Below, piece after piece: positions 63,454 to 64,000 of a stretch of DNA of 64,000 bases. The DNA is from Segetibacter sp. 3557_3. Lineage in GTDB: Bacteria > Bacteroidota > Bacteroidia > Chitinophagales > Chitinophagaceae. A model generated the notes under the pieces. The model saw only the letters and a list, made by a program, of their open reading frames with translations, was not told where the DNA came from and made no database searches. Numbering within the stretch: the stretch's first letter is position 1; each line of letters opens with the position of its first letter. The position numbers were made by a program, and so were the translations under genes. Location of the stretch: NCBI RefSeq assembly GCF_004354985.1, contig NZ_SMSK01000020.1:42601-106600 (forward strand). Direction: 5' to 3'.

Positions 63454-63883
63454 AAAAACCGCTCCGCTTGAAACATATCAGCTTTGGTTTTCAGGGGATC
63501 CTTCAAATTTAAAGGTAGAATAGGCTTTTCGCTCGGGCTTATTGTTTTTCCGTAACATATTTGGCATTGATCCTTTGAGTTTTTAGAACCAATCCTGACC
63601 ATGTGAAGTGTGCTGACGGTTCGATCCTCCAGCTTCTAAAGACAAACAGCTTTTTCGCTTTAACGGCCTTTATAACTGTTCCAGTTCGATCACCCTGTTC
63701 CGTTTTCACGCAAAAACTCCTAGAAATTCATACCTGAAAGCAGGGTGCTGCCGTGCCTAATACTACTATCATAAAATTTATATCAGTAACCTATCCGTAA
63801 TACTTGCGTTTCGGAATTGTCATAGTCTTATTGCGGGAGCCAGTACCCGTAATTTCCTTCTTTATGTTAAGCGTATTCAAGAT
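63454..63883. other. Gap before the IS end
   Basis: Nothing supported. A leftward frame (63378-63602) overlaps the small gene and has no family likeness beyond one CQICYGK stretch. Confidence 0.4.
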
Positions 63884-64000
63884 GTAAATTCCGCTGATAT
63901 TGACCCCCCTATTCCGGTGATGTTGACCCCCTTTGTAAAAGTGGATGATCAGTAAGCAAAGAGCGGTTATGAACTGGAGTTAAGTAATTCTCGAATGTAT
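63884..64000 (+). mobile_element. Probable terminal repeat region of an IS21-family insertion sequence
   Basis: Starting with TGTAAATTCCG, two near-identical direct repeats of the form TGATRTTGACCCCC occur at 63895-63908 and 63918-63931, 23 bases apart; the matching segments extend to 21 bases with 19 identical. Multiple 20-bp repeats with TTGACCCCC near a TG... end are typical of IS21-family termini, where they bind the IstA transposase. No istA reading frame is open before the window ends, so the element's identity depends on what lies to the right. Confidence 0.5.

Noticed and set aside
63378..63602. Leftward 74-codon frame with CQICYGK
   Set aside because: Only two cysteines, overlaps the small rightward gene, no further zinc-finger pattern.

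Overview
The window is chromosomal DNA from a Bacteroidota bacterium. Three SusC/SusD pairs, Bacteroidota-type lipoprotein signals, A-rich translation leaders and promoter boxes of the TAnnTTTG type all point that way; the style of the SusC/SusD and GH genes and of the dispersed repeats suggests a soil or plant-associated member of the Chitinophagaceae, but no rRNA or marker gene fixes this. No tRNA, rRNA or CRISPR array was seen.

Bases 1-55335 are a large polysaccharide utilisation region. Nearly every gene reads leftward, so it is read from high to low coordinates. The main unit starts with SusC3-SusD3-fasciclin lipoprotein (55335-50016). It continues through fifteen secreted enzymes: GH95-like, GH2, GH95, GH31, alginate-lyase-fold (PL38-like), GH29, GH88, PL6-like, GH29, GH27 with an Ig domain, GH28, a beta-helix protein, a 996-residue FN3/GH28-like protein, a GH43-like propeller and GH105 (49749-20582). 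A rightward beta-helix gene (18492-20003) stands divergent from a second unit: SusC2-SusD2, then GH97, then SusC1-SusD1-PKD-like lipoprotein, then an unassigned six-hairpin glycosidase (17804-2639). A rightward GH36 gene runs off the left edge.

Together the enzymes suit a branched acidic glycan. GH28 hydrolases and PL6/PL38-like lyases would cut the uronic-acid backbone. GH88 and GH105 would clear the unsaturated uronyl ends. GH29 and GH95 would remove alpha-L-fucose or L-galactose; GH27, GH36 and GH97 alpha-galactose (or arabinopyranose); GH2 beta-galactose or beta-glucuronic acid; GH31 alpha-xylose or alpha-glucose. A fucosylated and galactosylated pectin or seed-mucilage-type rhamnogalacturonan is the best guess. 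No regulator (HTCS, ECF sigma/anti-sigma, AraC) lies in the window and none of the three SusC proteins carries an STN signalling domain.

Bases 55336-56868 hold no gene and separate this region from an ion-transport region (56869-62415) in which three neighbouring genes are damaged in three different ways: a corA remnant with an internal deletion, an outer-membrane porin with a one-base frameshift, and a kup potassium transporter with an in-frame TGA. A complete KdpD-like/KdpE two-component pair is divergent from kup. The right end holds one unrecognised small gene and what looks like the terminal repeats of an IS21-family insertion sequence.

The gaps between the polysaccharide genes carry about eleven copies of a dispersed element (GTACAAG ... 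CAACGATG ... GGTCCAAAA), a 133-bp tandem repeat, other short repeat families, and several strong hairpins.
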